This document shows positions 47,301 through 57,061 of a stretch of DNA of 64,000 bases, piece by piece; position 1 is the stretch's first letter; every line of letters starts with the position of its first letter. Origin of the DNA: Cyclobacteriaceae bacterium (GTDB lineage Bacteria; Bacteroidota; Bacteroidia; Cytophagales; Cyclobacteriaceae); the NCBI GenBank assembly GCA_958296015.1, contig CATQIH010000020.1, positions 124,001 to 188,000 of the forward strand. The letters run 5' to 3'. Made by a program: the position numbers and the translations under genes. The notes under the pieces are model-generated. The model was not told the DNA's origin, did not search any database, and was given only the letters and a program-made list of their open reading frames with translations.

Positions 47301-49679
47301 TCAGGGAGAAACGGAATGCATACTTAATATATCTTTGACGCTGCTCCACAGTTTCTGGTTGCCCTGCTCGTCGTCGTAATAGCCATAGCCGTATTTGTTG
47401 TAGCCATAATCGCGGTCAGAAGAATGCCTGAGTGCATTCAGCACGACAGATATGTTTTTTTTGGGGTGTGTCTTTTGTACCCTGTCCAGGGTTTTGACGA
47501 AAGTCCTTTTGGAATAATCTGCACGGAACACATAAATGGGCAGGTCCACCTTGTTAATGATCAGCGTACCATCTGTCACCAGTCCCGCCGGCGGGGTGTC
47601 TATGATCACAATATCATATAGTGCTTTCAACTCTTCCAGCATTCTGTCGAACTGCGGGTTTTCTATCAGTTCTGAGGGGTTGGGAGGAATTGGGCCTGCC
47701 GGGATATAGTCGTACCCTTCTCGTCCCGAACTGACGATGCATTCCTGCAACGTATATTCTCCTATCAGGCAGGTACTCACACCTTTCAGACTGTTTTCGT
47801 GGTCAAAGGCAATGTGTATCTTAGGTTTACGGAGGTCTACGTCAATCAGCACCACACGTTTGCCCGACATGGCCATAATGCATCCCAGGTTGGAAGCAAA
47901 AAACGTTTTACCTTCGGAGCTGATCGTAGAGGTGACAGAAAGCACTTTCCTATCGCCCTTTAGTCCCATAAATTGTATGTTGGTACGGATAGCCCTGAAA
48001 GCCTCACTGATAGATGATTTCAGGGACTGGTCGACAATCAGTTTACTTTTGCTGTTTTTGGATTGGGCATGATACGGTACAGAGCCTAGCACGGGTGCGG
48101 CAATCAAGCGTTCTAACTCGCTCTGGCTACTGATTTTGTTGTTAAGCATATAGCCTATCACCACAAAAAACAAGCTGATCATGAGTCCTGAGGCTACTCC
48201 GATGGCATGAATAGTGATACGCTCCGGAGCAATGGGTGCCTGTGGCACAGTAGCAGGCAACAGCACTACAAACTCTGTGACGGTGCCGGCTTTGGTAATC
48301 TCCAGTTCGTTTTTCTTCTGAATGAGCGACAAAAATATTTCCTCATACAGGCTATAGTACCGCTGGTTTTTGCCGTGCTCTGTTTCTTTGGAGGGCATCG
48401 TCACAAACGATTCTTCTATCTGTTGCTTTTTCCGGTCGATCTGCCTGATCTCCTGTGCCATTCCTTCAGCCTTGCTGTTCACCACTTCGCTGATCTCATC
48501 TTTGAGCAGACTAATCTGCTGATCTTTCCTCCTAACGGCAAATGTGTTAGCTTTATAAGAACTCAACATAAGTGCCCGTTCGTGTAGTAGCGTGTTTAGC
48601 TGATCTATGGTTTGCGATACTTCCGCAGGCAGCTCGGCTACTATAGCAGGTTCTACTATTTCCTGACCACTGTCAAGTTGCCTACCGAGTGCTTTCATGG
48701 CCTGCTGTAGGTTGCGCAGCTCATATTTCTGCGCATCCAGCTCTTCCATCATCGTGATGGTCTTCCCTATTTCAGATGCCAGGTCGTTGGTCTTGTTATC
48801 GATGGTAAAGTTCTCAAAATAGTTTTCGTATTTGGACAGCCGGTACTCAATGGTTTCGAGCTGCTCATCCAGAAAGGCCAGCTTCTGCTCTGTTGCCTGG
48901 TTCATTTTTTCCTGCGTATACTGCAGGTACACCGAGTCGATGACGTGCACCATGTCTTGCACCTTCTGCCTGTCATACCCCTGAAAGCTGATGCGGATGG
49001 TATTAGCATTGAAGTTCACAGGCTGCACAGTCATGTTGCTGCCCAGGTAATCCATCTGTGCATGTTGGCTGTTGACTACGAAATAGTACTGATTATCATC
49101 CTTCTCAGCTGTATAATCGTCTTGCGACACAATCATGGTAAACTGAGGCGTCGTAATCTCTTCCTCAAAACGATAGGTCTGAGAAAATCCGCCTTCTTCC
49201 GGTCCATAAGAAAGCCTGAACTGTTTGTTGTTAAGTATGTCTACATACACAGGCCGGTCGTAGAACGAAGGGTCCAGGACTTCACAGGCTACCGTAAACG
49301 GAGAGTTTCCATAACGTTCCTGAAACAAGAAACGCCCCTGCGCATAGTAGCTCACTCCCATGTTCAGGGCATTGATTACCCTGCTGAAAAACATATTGGA
49401 CTTCAGCAGTTCTATTTCGCCAGCAATATGGTCCAGGTTCTGGTTGGCTGTATTGAGTCCCAGGATGTTGGCTTCGCTCTTAATGTCTAGTTTGATAACC
49501 GAACCAGACTCGTACATCGGACGCGTATAACGCAGATACAGGTAAGCCAGTCCGTTGGTGAGCAGCATGATCAGGATGATCCAGAAAATACTTTTCCGGG
49601 CAACCATCAACATTTTATCAAAGTCGATGCTATCGCCTTTGTCTTCTGGTGTCTGGATGCTTGTATAATGACTGTTCAC
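47301..49679 (-). CDS. Exopolysaccharide tyrosine autokinase/chain-length regulator (Wzc-like)
   Basis: A 792-aa inner-membrane protein driving capsule or exopolysaccharide polymerisation and export. TM1 (IFWIILIMLLTNGLAYLYL) starts a Wzz domain, followed by a long periplasmic coiled coil, a GNVR-type end (TVPQAPIAPERITIHAIGVASG) with TM2, and a cytoplasmic BY-kinase. Walker A is SSEGKTFFASN, A' is VVLIDVDLRKPKIH, B is DIVIIDTPPAG. A tyrosine cluster for autophosphorylation lies at the C-terminus (DYGYNKYGYGYYDDE). It is last in the operon after the Wza-like gene. Confidence 0.95.
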   Translation of the reverse strand: MNSHYTSIQTPEDKGDSIDFDKMLMVARKSIFWIILIMLLTNGLAYLYLRYTRPMYESGSVIKLDIKSEANILGLNTANQNLDHIAGEIELLKSNMFFSRVINALNMGVSYYAQGRFLFQERYGNSPFTVACEVLDPSFYDRPVYVDILNNKQFRLSYGPEEGGFSQTYRFEEEITTPQFTMIVSQDDYTAEKDDNQYYFVVNSQHAQMDYLGSNMTVQPVNFNANTIRISFQGYDRQKVQDMVHVIDSVYLQYTQEKMNQATEQKLAFLDEQLETIEYRLSKYENYFENFTIDNKTNDLASEIGKTITMMEELDAQKYELRNLQQAMKALGRQLDSGQEIVEPAIVAELPAEVSQTIDQLNTLLHERALMLSSYKANTFAVRRKDQQISLLKDEISEVVNSKAEGMAQEIRQIDRKKQQIEESFVTMPSKETEHGKNQRYYSLYEEIFLSLIQKKNELEITKAGTVTEFVVLLPATVPQAPIAPERITIHAIGVASGLMISLFFVVIGYMLNNKISSQSELERLIAAPVLGSVPYHAQSKNSKSKLIVDQSLKSSISEAFRAIRTNIQFMGLKGDRKVLSVTSTISSEGKTFFASNLGCIMAMSGKRVVLIDVDLRKPKIHIAFDHENSLKGVSTCLIGEYTLQECIVSSGREGYDYIPAGPIPPNPSELIENPQFDRMLEELKALYDIVIIDTPPAGLVTDGTLIINKVDLPIYVFRADYSKRTFVKTLDRVQKTHPKKNISVVLNALRHSSDRDYGYNKYGYGYYDDEQGNQKLWSSVKDILSMHSVSP

Positions 49680-49692
49680 CTTGATTATAAGT

Positions 49693-50502
49693 TTATTTCA
49701 GTTTAGGAATCAATAAGGCCAATGTTAGTAGGCTGGTAAACAGGCCAAGTATGGGTGTAATGTCTCTGATAGCTTCGGCTGTAATCTTTTGAACGGGTTC
49801 CACATAAATTACATCTCCCGGCAATACCTGCATAGACGATTGCTTCATACCTTCTATGGTAGTCAGGTTGATCAGGTGCACTTCAGGGTTGCTGCGGTCT
49901 CCCCTGATCAGCCGGATATTGTCTGCCCGTGCCTGCGTGGTCATGCCACCGGCAAGTGCCAGTATTTCCAGCAGGTTGGTGTTTTCATTTTCCAGCGGAA
50001 TCACCTGCCCGCCATTGGCACCCAGCACAACTACTCTTTTGTTGAGGTACTTTGTGGTCACAAACACATCTTCATAAAAAGCGGCATATTGCTCCTCAAG
50101 TATGCGGTTGAGCTGATAGATGGTCAGCCCTGTGGCTTTTATATCGCCCACCATCGGCAGCGTCACCATGCCACCTGATCTGATCAGAAACTGAGATTCC
50201 TCTCTGTTCTGTAAAGCAGCACCATTGGCTCCGCCCATTTCATTGATAATCTCGCGGTTAGGGTCTATGATCAGCTCCCCGCCGTTGGTATACACTTTCA
50301 GTTGGATGTAGTCGTTTTCCTGCAACACATAATTCCCATTGGCCTCTGCCACAGCCATGCCTACGCCTTCCGGCACCACCGAGATTTCCGTCTGAAACAT
50401 GATCCTGTTTTTATAGGCACTACAAGAACTTAGCAGCAGCAACAGGCACACGCCATATCCATATGTGCTTAGTTTTGATGAAAAGGCCAATGAGATAGTC
50501 AA
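49693..50502 (-). CDS. Polysaccharide export outer-membrane protein (Wza-like, SLBB)
   Basis: A ~269-aa lipoprotein (CLLLLLSSCSAYK) with a Poly_export domain (YVLQENDYIQLKVY ... GMVTLPMVGDIKATGLTIYQLNRILEEQY) and an SLBB domain (RVVVLGANGGQVIPLENENTNLLEILALAGG). A hydrophobic C-terminal helix (LGLFTSLLTLALLI) is seen. The listed ORF start (50760) lies inside rfbC. The most likely start is TTG at 50502, giving a signal peptide directly; there is no suitable ATG before the lipobox. It is located 10 nt after rfbC. Confidence 0.88.
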   Translation of the reverse strand: MTISLAFSSKLSTYGYGVCLLLLLSSCSAYKNRIMFQTEISVVPEGVGMAVAEANGNYVLQENDYIQLKVYTNGGELIIDPNREIINEMGGANGAALQNREESQFLIRSGGMVTLPMVGDIKATGLTIYQLNRILEEQYAAFYEDVFVTTKYLNKRVVVLGANGGQVIPLENENTNLLEILALAGGMTTQARADNIRLIRGDRSNPEVHLINLTTIEGMKQSSMQVLPGDVIYVEPVQKITAEAIRDITPILGLFTSLLTLALLIPKLK

Positions 50503-50512
50503 TACTGTTTGG

Positions 50513-51067
50513 TTAAAGTTGTTGATGAAACTGCTGCAACGTGGGCAATTCCAGGTCTTTCTCGGAGATAACAGGATCTGTAATGCCGTATTTTTCAAAT
50601 TCCCAGTCAATAGCCACTGCTGCATCATTCCAGATGATACCGGACTCTGATGGTTTGTTATACACGTTGGTACACATATAGCTAAATACGGTTTCTTCCA
50701 GGGCCAGAAATCCATGTGCAAATCCTTCCGGCACATAGAACATATTGTTTCGGGTACCATCCAGTACTACCTTAGCATATTTGCCAAACGTGGGTGAATC
50801 TTTTCTCAAGTCTACGGCTATATCCAGCACACTGCCGCTGCACACTTTCACCAGCTTTCCCTGGGCAAAGGGTGCTTTCTGCAAATGCAATCCGCGCAGC
50901 ACTCCTTTGATAGAGTAGGATTGATTGCTCTGCAAAAACGCACTGGTAATGCCTATTTCTTTAAATTTCTCGACGTGGTAAGTTTCCAGAAAATACCCGC
51001 GATCGTCTTTGAATGCTCTGGGAAAGATCTCTATCAATCCCTGAATACCTGTTTCTCTAATTTCCAT
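50513..51067 (-). CDS. rfbC: dTDP-4-dehydrorhamnose 3,5-epimerase
   Basis: A 184-aa cupin epimerase of dTDP-L-rhamnose synthesis. Start MEIRETGIQGLIEIFPRAFKDDRGYFLETYH at 51067. Catalytic His is in KGVLRGLHLQ, with Asp in DIAVDLRKDSPTFGKY and Tyr in NNMFYVPEGFAHGFL; VFSYMCTNVYNKPSESGIIWND is diagnostic. rfbA, rfbB and rfbD are not in the window, so the pathway must be completed elsewhere. It lies directly upstream of the Wza- and Wzc-like genes. Confidence 0.96.
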   Translation of the reverse strand: MEIRETGIQGLIEIFPRAFKDDRGYFLETYHVEKFKEIGITSAFLQSNQSYSIKGVLRGLHLQKAPFAQGKLVKVCSGSVLDIAVDLRKDSPTFGKYAKVVLDGTRNNMFYVPEGFAHGFLALEETVFSYMCTNVYNKPSESGIIWNDAAVAIDWEFEKYGITDPVISEKDLELPTLQQFHQQL

Positions 51068-51079
51068 CGTATATTTGGT

Positions 51080-51358
51080 TAGGTGTCTGTAGGAAGTCCG
51101 AAGACGGGAGACCGAAGTCAGGAGACCGTAGACCGAAGAAAAGAGGCTTCTGACTTCCATCTCCCGACTTCCAACTTTTGACTCATTTTATCTTGTTTTT
51201 AAATGCTACTATTATATTTATTGTGTCTTCTGGCTTCAATATAATATTGAAGCCAGCGAATACAAATCAAGTCTGAGACTTGACTTGTATTTGAAAGCTT
51301 CAGATAAAATCTGAAGCTAGTTGAGGACTCCGGTCTTCCCTCTCCCTTCTTCCGACTT
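51080..51358. repeat. Intergenic repeats: purine-rich tandem units and three palindromes
   Basis: Between rfbC and the glycosyltransferase gene: degenerate GGAGACCGAAG units (~51090-51130) and their inverse (CTTCTGACTTCC..., ~51147-51180, and ~51325-51358). Three palindromes follow: TGGCTTCAATAT-A-ATATTGAAGCCA (51231-51255), a nested AATACAA...CAAGTC-TGA-GACTTG...TTGTATT (51259-51291) and AGCTTCAGAT-AAA-ATCTGAAGCT (51296-51318). No gene is present. Confidence 0.75.
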
Positions 51359-52468
51359 CTATTTCACTTCATCTACTGCCTCCAGATACTTGCGGATCAC
51401 GAGCTTTTCGTCAAAAAGCATTTCTACTCTTTTTCGTCCGTTGCGTCCCATTGCTGCCAGGGCATCGGGGCGCAAGGATAGTATTTGCTCCATTTTATCG
51501 GCCAGATCTGCGGCATTTCTCACCTCGCACAACAACCCATTGCTTCCGTCTTCTACCACATGGCGGCAACCCGGCACATTGGTGGCCACAATGGGTTTGC
51601 CCAGGCTGGCGGCTTCCAGCAGTGTTCTGGGCAGCCCCTCCCGGTAAGAAGGCAGCACCACACAATCTGCGGCATGGATGGCCGACTGCACATCGTCTGT
51701 TGTGCCCAAATATACAATCAACCCCTCGCTGACCCAGGATGACAGCAACGCCTCACTGATGCCTCTTTTGTGCCCGTTGGCTTTATCGCCTAATAGCTGA
51801 AAACAAGCTTTTACACCACGTTTGCGCAAGATTCTGATCGCATCGATGTATTCTACAATGCCTTTGTCATAAATGATGCGCGAAATAACCAGAAAGGTAA
51901 ATTCCTTATCAGGTAACCTGTGCGTGTACCGGGGCCGGAAGTCATCCAGGTTGATGCCCGAACCCGGAACGGCATCTGCAATCTGCCTGCGCACCAGTTT
52001 TTGTGTTATAAAAAGCTGGTAATCGTCTTCGTTCTGAAAAAACACCTTCTTGGGAAAACGAAAGGCAAGTTTATACAAAACTTTGGCAATTTCAGAAGAC
52101 AATCCTTTTTTAAGAAACACAGTACCCAACCCACACACGTTGTTGATAGACGGAATACCGAGCAGCGTAGCGGCCAGCGTTCCGTAGGTGTTGGGTTTCA
52201 CGGTATAGTGTAGCACCAGATCAGGCTTCAGTGCCTTATATGACTGGTATAGATGCCACACCAGCAAAGCATCTTTCACAGGATTCACACCACTGCTATC
52301 CATCTCTACGGCTCTAAATTCGTATCCCAGGTCTGTTAGCTTCCAGCTGTAGGTATCTTCCGGTGCTATAATTACGATCTGATGACCCTGATCGCGCAGC
52401 GCGCTGATAAGTCCCAGTCTGAAATTGTACACGTTCCAGGAAGAATTCAATACAATGGCAATCCTCAT
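51359..52468 (-). CDS. Glycosyltransferase family 4 protein
   Basis: A 369-aa GT-B fold glycosyltransferase, probably cytoplasmic and acting on the exopolysaccharide repeat unit. The N-terminal domain starts MRIAIVLNSSWNVYNFRLGLISAL and the donor-binding C-terminal domain shows FLVISRIIYDKGIVEYIDAI and the E(x7)E-type motif VLPSYREGLPRTLLEAASLGKPIVATNVPG. It resembles GalNAc/Gal transferases such as those adding the second sugar. It precedes rfbC on the same strand but is separated by ~290 nt of repeats. Confidence 0.93.
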   Translation of the reverse strand: MRIAIVLNSSWNVYNFRLGLISALRDQGHQIVIIAPEDTYSWKLTDLGYEFRAVEMDSSGVNPVKDALLVWHLYQSYKALKPDLVLHYTVKPNTYGTLAATLLGIPSINNVCGLGTVFLKKGLSSEIAKVLYKLAFRFPKKVFFQNEDDYQLFITQKLVRRQIADAVPGSGINLDDFRPRYTHRLPDKEFTFLVISRIIYDKGIVEYIDAIRILRKRGVKACFQLLGDKANGHKRGISEALLSSWVSEGLIVYLGTTDDVQSAIHAADCVVLPSYREGLPRTLLEAASLGKPIVATNVPGCRHVVEDGSNGLLCEVRNAADLADKMEQILSLRPDALAAMGRNGRKRVEMLFDEKLVIRKYLEAVDEVK

Positions 52469-52878
52469 ACATGCTTTTGGTTACACGCTAAATAGCAGAT
52501 GCTGGTAACAGCTCATATTCAATGGCGAAATATACTATTAAGCGCATGTATTACCATTCAAGGGCATACAGGTGGAGGCTGGGCAGGTGTAATTTTAAGG
52601 TATATTCTTGGAGAATGTCCGTTGTTGTACTGTAAGCCAGAAAACACTAGGGAAGTTACCAGACAAAAAGGCATCAATAATAACAAAGATATCTTTGCAT
52701 ACTGCTATTATAATCTTTAAAGATAAGCATGTATTTGCGTTAATACATGTGTAATAAAAGTGGCAAAAAAGAGCAATGTGTGTGCTTCCAACAGGCTCAA
52801 TGGTATCACACTGGCAGGCTCGCTTAACAGATAAAAGGATTTATTGTCCCATAAAGTACAAGGTGTGTTTTAAAGGTA
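52469..52878. other. Noncoding region upstream of the glycosyltransferase gene
   Basis: 410 nt with no convincing gene (the 73-aa ORF at 52499 has no recognisable features). It should carry the promoter of the polysaccharide operon. No RNA gene was recognised. Confidence 0.45.
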
Positions 52879-53212
52879 ATATGCTCGCCGACGTTTGGTG
52901 AGTAGCTGTCCTCAAGGCACAACGCCTTCTCCCACTTGTCGGGAGACTATCCCCAGCCTGCAACGGCTTGCCAACAAATGGTGAGTAGCAATCCCCAAGG
53001 TGTAATGCCTTGCCAACGATTGGTGAGTAGCTTTCCCGTCTTGCGGACGGCTTGCCGACGATTGGTAGTGGCCGTCCTCGAGGTGCAATACCTCGCTGAC
53101 GTTTGGCAAGTAGTTATCCCCGAGGTGCAACGCCTTCTCACAATTGGCAGGTAGCATTTTACTGCATGCAATGGTTTGCCGACCGAATGGCAGGTGTATT
53201 TTATTGCCTGTA
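52879..53212. repeat. Tandem array of ~41.6-bp hairpin repeats with covarying stems
   Basis: About eight degenerate units have starts near 52887, 52929, 52970, 53012, 53054, 53095, 53137 and 53178. Approximate unit: GCCRACGATTGGTGAGTAGC, then NNTCCCC, then a small hairpin. Hairpins differ but remain paired: AAGG-CACAACG-CCTT, AGCC-TGCAAC-GGCT, AAGG-TGTAATG-CCTT, CCGTC-TTGCG-GACGG, GAGGT-GCAAT-ACCTC. ORFs drawn across it (52912, 52936, 52947) are repeat translations. Confidence 0.8.
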
Positions 53213-53255
53213 GGTTGCTGTCAGCACTATTGGCTGGCTTTATTGTCAAACTAAA

Positions 53256-53475
53256 CACAAGCGGACGCTCAATGCTGTCGACTTAAGAAATATTAATCGC
53301 TCGGCTCCTGCCGACCGGCGTCCTGCCGAGTGATCAGTATTTTTGAGGCTTCCGCGCCGCGTCGGCCAGCCTCAGAAGGCAGGATGCCTTTTTATATTGT
53401 TCACTCGCGGGACGCGAGCGACTGACAACGAATCCTCAAGTTGACCGGGCACGGCGGCAGCATTGAGCGGACGCT
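53256..53475. repeat. ~220-bp palindrome-rich element with inverted ends, one end carrying a 13-nt insert
   Basis: The left end GCGGACGCTCAATGCTGTCGACTTAAG is inverted at the right as CTCAAGTTGAC-[CGGGCACGGCGGC]-AGCATTGAGCG. Inside are GC-rich hairpins: ATCGCTCGGC / GCCGAGTGAT (53297-53335), TGAGGCT / AGCCTCA enclosing TCCGCGCCGCGTCGGCC, AAGGC-AGGAT-GCCTT, and CTCGCG-GGA-CGCGAG. Confidence 0.65.
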
Positions 53476-53719
53476 TGCGTTAGGTCGTTTTCAATAGATC
53501 ATATACCCTCGCGGATAGCTTGTCGCCGAATGGTGAGTAGCGTTTTATGAGAACAATGAACTTACAACTGTTTGCAACTCCCCATCTCGTTTCAGTCTGT
53601 GACTGAAACGAAGAGATACACTCAAGTCTTAGACTGCGTGTCCCGGACTGAAGCTAGTAGTGGAGGAAGCTAGTGAGAGAGAACGATAAGATAAGCTTAC
53701 AACCATCCGCAATGCACAG
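53476..53719. other. Noncoding tail of the repeat region
   Basis: It contains one more partial array unit (TCGCCGAATGGTGAGTAGC near 53523), a palindrome CGTTTCAGT-CTGTG-ACTGAAACG (53588-53610) and AGTCTTAGACT. No gene. Confidence 0.5.
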
Positions 53720-56167
53720 CTAGGTATACAAATCTTTGAAGCGGGCAGGGTCGTATTCTGCCATCAGGCTGTATACCTTGTCAAAGACGTTCTCGGCATT
53801 GGGTTTAGAGTAATAGTCGCCATCAGAGCCGTAGGCGGGGCGGTTGGCTGCCGCTGTGATGGTGGCTGGCTTGGAATCAAGATACTGATACCCGCCCTGC
53901 TCTTCCAGCACTTTCTGCATCATATAGGCTGAGGCACCGCCGGGCACATCTTCGTCGGCAAAGATGATGCGGCTGGTCTTTTTCAGCGACTCCACAATGG
54001 TATGGTGAATATCAAAAGGAAGCAAGGTCTGCACGTCGATGACCTCGCAAGAAATAGCATATGTAGCCAGTTGTTCAGCGGCTTCCATCACGATGCGGCA
54101 CATGGAGCCGTAGGTCACGATGGTTACGTCGCTGCCTTCTCTGAGGACTTCCGGGTGGCCCAGGGGCAGGGTAAACTCACCCACATTGTCAGGTATGCTT
54201 TCTTTGAGGCGGTAGCTGTTGAGGCTTTCGATCACCAGGGCCGTATCATCGGAGCGAAGCAAAGTATTGTAGAACCCGGCTGCCTGCACCATGTTGCGTG
54301 GCACCAGGATGTAGATACCCCGCAGGCTTCCCAGCAGCGCACTCATGGGCGAACCCGAATGCCCAGATGCCTTCCAGCCGGTGACCGCGTGTGCGGATGA
54401 TCAGCGGTGCTTGCCTGCCGCCCCATCGTACGGGTAGCGCATAGAGGCCAGATCATCCGAAAGCGTAGCCAGCGCATAGTAGATATAATCCAGGTACTGT
54501 ATCTCGGTGATAGGTTTCAGGCCGCGCATCGCAGCTCCTATTCCCTGACCGATGATGCTGGGTTCGCGGATGCCGGTGTCGGTCACGCGCAGTTCGCCGT
54601 GCTTTTCCTGCAACCCGGCGCAAATCCTTGGTTCACCGTCGCCGATCTTGCCTACATCTTCGCCAATGGCAAACACGCGGGGGTCGTGTGTGAGGGCGTG
54701 GTCAAAACAGGCCTGTAATACCTCGCGCCCGTCTACGGGTTTGGAATGATCAGAAAATACCGGAGGAACCACGGGTACTTTCAGTGCCGAACGCTCACTC
54801 TCTGAATAGAGATGAGAACGGTAACGCTGGCGGTTGTCTTCCTGCTGCTGAAACAGCCAGTGGAGCAGGTGCTTTCTTTCTTCCACCTCATCGCCTACAG
54901 AAACGCGCAGTGCATACTTAGCTGCTACGGTGCCGGTGGCGCGGATGGGATTGATTTCTTTTTTGAGCTTTGCGTTGATGGCCTGTAGCTGGTCTGCCTG
55001 TGCGCTGACTTTGGCAAGGCTTCCAATCAGCCTGGAGAGATACTGTAACTCCTGGTCTATTTCCTGCCGATAGGCTTTCCATGCCCGATTTTTGGCTTGC
55101 TTGGCTAGTTCCAGGGCTTCACGCTCTATCTGGTCTAGTTGCTCGGCAGAAGCAAAGCCATTGGACAATATCCACTCCCGCATCTTTCTGTTGCAGTCGT
55201 ACTCGCGCTCCCAGCTTAGTCTCTTTTTGGATTTATACCGCTCATGTGAACCGGAGGTAGAATGGCCCTGCGGCTGCGTAAGCTCTTCTACATGCAGCAG
55301 CACCGGCACATGGGCTTTACGAGCCAGATCAGCTGCTACCTGGTATGTTTCGCAGAGCTTCTCATAATCCCATCCTTTGACGGTGAATATCTCCAGCCCG
55401 GCAGCAGGGGCTTCCCGTTCGTCATCGGTACGCTGAAAACCCGATAGTGCTTTGGAAATGCTCAGCCTGGTGGTATGGTACTCTTTGGGCACAGAAATAC
55501 CGTAATCATCATCCCAGATAGAAAAGATCAGGGGCACCTGCAGCACACCGGCGGCGTTGATGGTTTCCAGAAACATGCCCTCAGAAGTGGCCGCATCGCC
55601 AATGGTAGCAAACGACACTTCGTTGCCCCGGTCAGAAAACTTGGTATAACCTTGCAGGTCAGGGCTTTCGCGGTATAACTTGGAAGCATAAGCAAAGCCA
55701 AGTGCCTTGGGGATTTGCCCGGCAGTAGGCGACAGGTCGGCCCCAGAGTTGTAGCGTTGCTTTTGGTTGGTAAACCTGCCTGTTTCCGGATCAATGGTGG
55801 CAGAGCCGAAGTGGGAGTTCATAGAGCGGCCACCGGAGGAAGGTTCTGCCTCCAGGCTGGCATGTGCATAAAGCTGTGCAAAGAACTGTTGTAGGGTTAT
55901 CTCTCCCAGGGCAAATATAAAAGTCTGGTCGCGGTAATAACCCGATCTGAAATCACCTTTTCTAAAAGATTTGGCCATAGCGATCTGGACTACTTCTTTG
56001 CCATCGCCAAAGACGCCAAATTTTGCTTTGCCCATAAATACTTCTTTCCGCCCGATCAGACTGGCGTGGCGGCTTTGCCAAGCAATGCTGTAGTCGCTTA
56101 GGATTTCGTCTACAGATAATTTACTCGCAATGGCTCTATCTTCCTGCAAAGTTCTGGATGCTTCCAA
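53720..56167 (-). pseudogene. Fused E1 alpha/beta 2-oxoacid (branched-chain type) dehydrogenase, with three clustered +1 frameshifts
   Basis: ThDP-dependent E1 of a 2-oxoacid dehydrogenase complex with alpha and beta parts fused, as is common in Bacteroidota. Alpha part: FRSGYYRDQTFIFALG, the ThDP motif GDAATSEGMFLETINAAG and HSTSGSHERYKSKKRL. Beta part: FAIGEDVGKIGDGEPRICAGLQEKHGELRVTDTGIREPSIIGQGIGAAMRG. The ORF stops at 54401 and resumes in the same frame at 54346. Removing one base from each of three homopolymers (54432-54434, 54421-54424, 54362-54364) gives [33 protein letters not shown], the conserved family sequence. Probably consensus errors in a working ~815-aa gene. Confidence 0.9.
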
Positions 56168-56419
56168 TACTGATAAATTAGTGTTCCAAATGTTGATATT
56201 AAGTAAAATGATGCGGTACTACTTTCAAACATATGAAAAAACTTACGCAATCCAAAGCCCTGTCTTTTCATGGTCATTTGCCCAAGAAATGGCCCCAAGG
56301 GCAATGACAAATGAATAAATTGTTTATACTTAAGAAAAAATAGTCACTTAATAGTTTTTTTGTGCAAAATGGATATTTTCGCAAGCTTTTGTGTTTCGAT
56401 GGATAATTTCTAATTTGCA

Positions 56420-56830
56420 ATGCATTTGAAAAGCTGGCAAAACCATATCAGAACGAGCAATTTCCTTTTAGTTGCATTAACGACGATCCTGTTGCTTTTT
56501 GTTGCATGTGGGCCTGCGATTCAGTGGTTTTTATTTTCCTCTCATACCGCTTCTGTTGATTATCAGAAACCGGCAAAGCCTCAGAAAGCTACTGGCACAG
56601 CGCAAGAAGATAACAGTCAGGAGCAGGATCATACGGTTACTAAAATTTCGGCAGTCAGTGAGGCTGTACTTCCTGTCTATAAATTTCAGATAGCCTTTTA
56701 CTGTAGCTTTGTCCGTGAATTTTGTTTTGAGAAAAAGAGCATACCCAACGAAATATTTTCTTTCCCCTTACCCCAAAGCCATTATTTCCGTACCTTGTTC
56801 AGGCGTATTATTTCGCCCAATGCACCATAA
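56420..56830 (+). CDS. Small N-terminally anchored membrane or secreted protein, unknown function
   Basis: A 136-aa protein with one hydrophobic N-terminal segment (FLLVALTTILLLFVACGPAIQWFLF), then a polar linker (PAKPQKATGTAQEDNSQEQD) and a C-terminal part ending HYFRTLFRRIISPNAP. The end resembles small Bacteroidota exported proteins that I recall ending in a similar ISPNAP motif, but no function is known to me. It lies ~230 nt upstream of secDF and divergent from the E1 gene. Confidence 0.6.
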   Translation: MHLKSWQNHIRTSNFLLVALTTILLLFVACGPAIQWFLFSSHTASVDYQKPAKPQKATGTAQEDNSQEQDHTVTKISAVSEAVLPVYKFQIAFYCSFVREFCFEKKSIPNEIFSFPLPQSHYFRTLFRRIISPNAP

Positions 56831-57061
56831 TAATATGTATGGCGTTGTCATGCGCTGCTTAACCTAAAAAGAGGGTTGCTTTTGAATAAACAATTTTCAA
56901 AGTACAAATAAGCACCAACAAACAATTACTGAATTATCAAACATCATGGTTTGGTTTTTATAAGATTGATTATTATTTGTTATTTGCGTTTTGTTATTTC
57001 CCCCTGTAGCTTCTTCATTATCCTTTAGTATCAACAAAGTAAAAACTATATCTTATTTACC

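Noticed and set aside
52879-53212. Possible CRISPR array (regular ~42-bp period)
   Set aside because: The repeated part itself is degenerate and there are no unique ~30-bp spacers between identical repeats, nor cas genes nearby. Covarying hairpins fit better.
52912-53258. Three ORFs of 72-103 aa on both strands across the array
   Set aside because: They are translations of the tandem repeat in several frames, with no start context or family.
53720-56167. Two separate dehydrogenase genes
   Set aside because: The fragments are in the same overall frame, and the DNA between them encodes the missing conserved residues once three extra bases are ignored.
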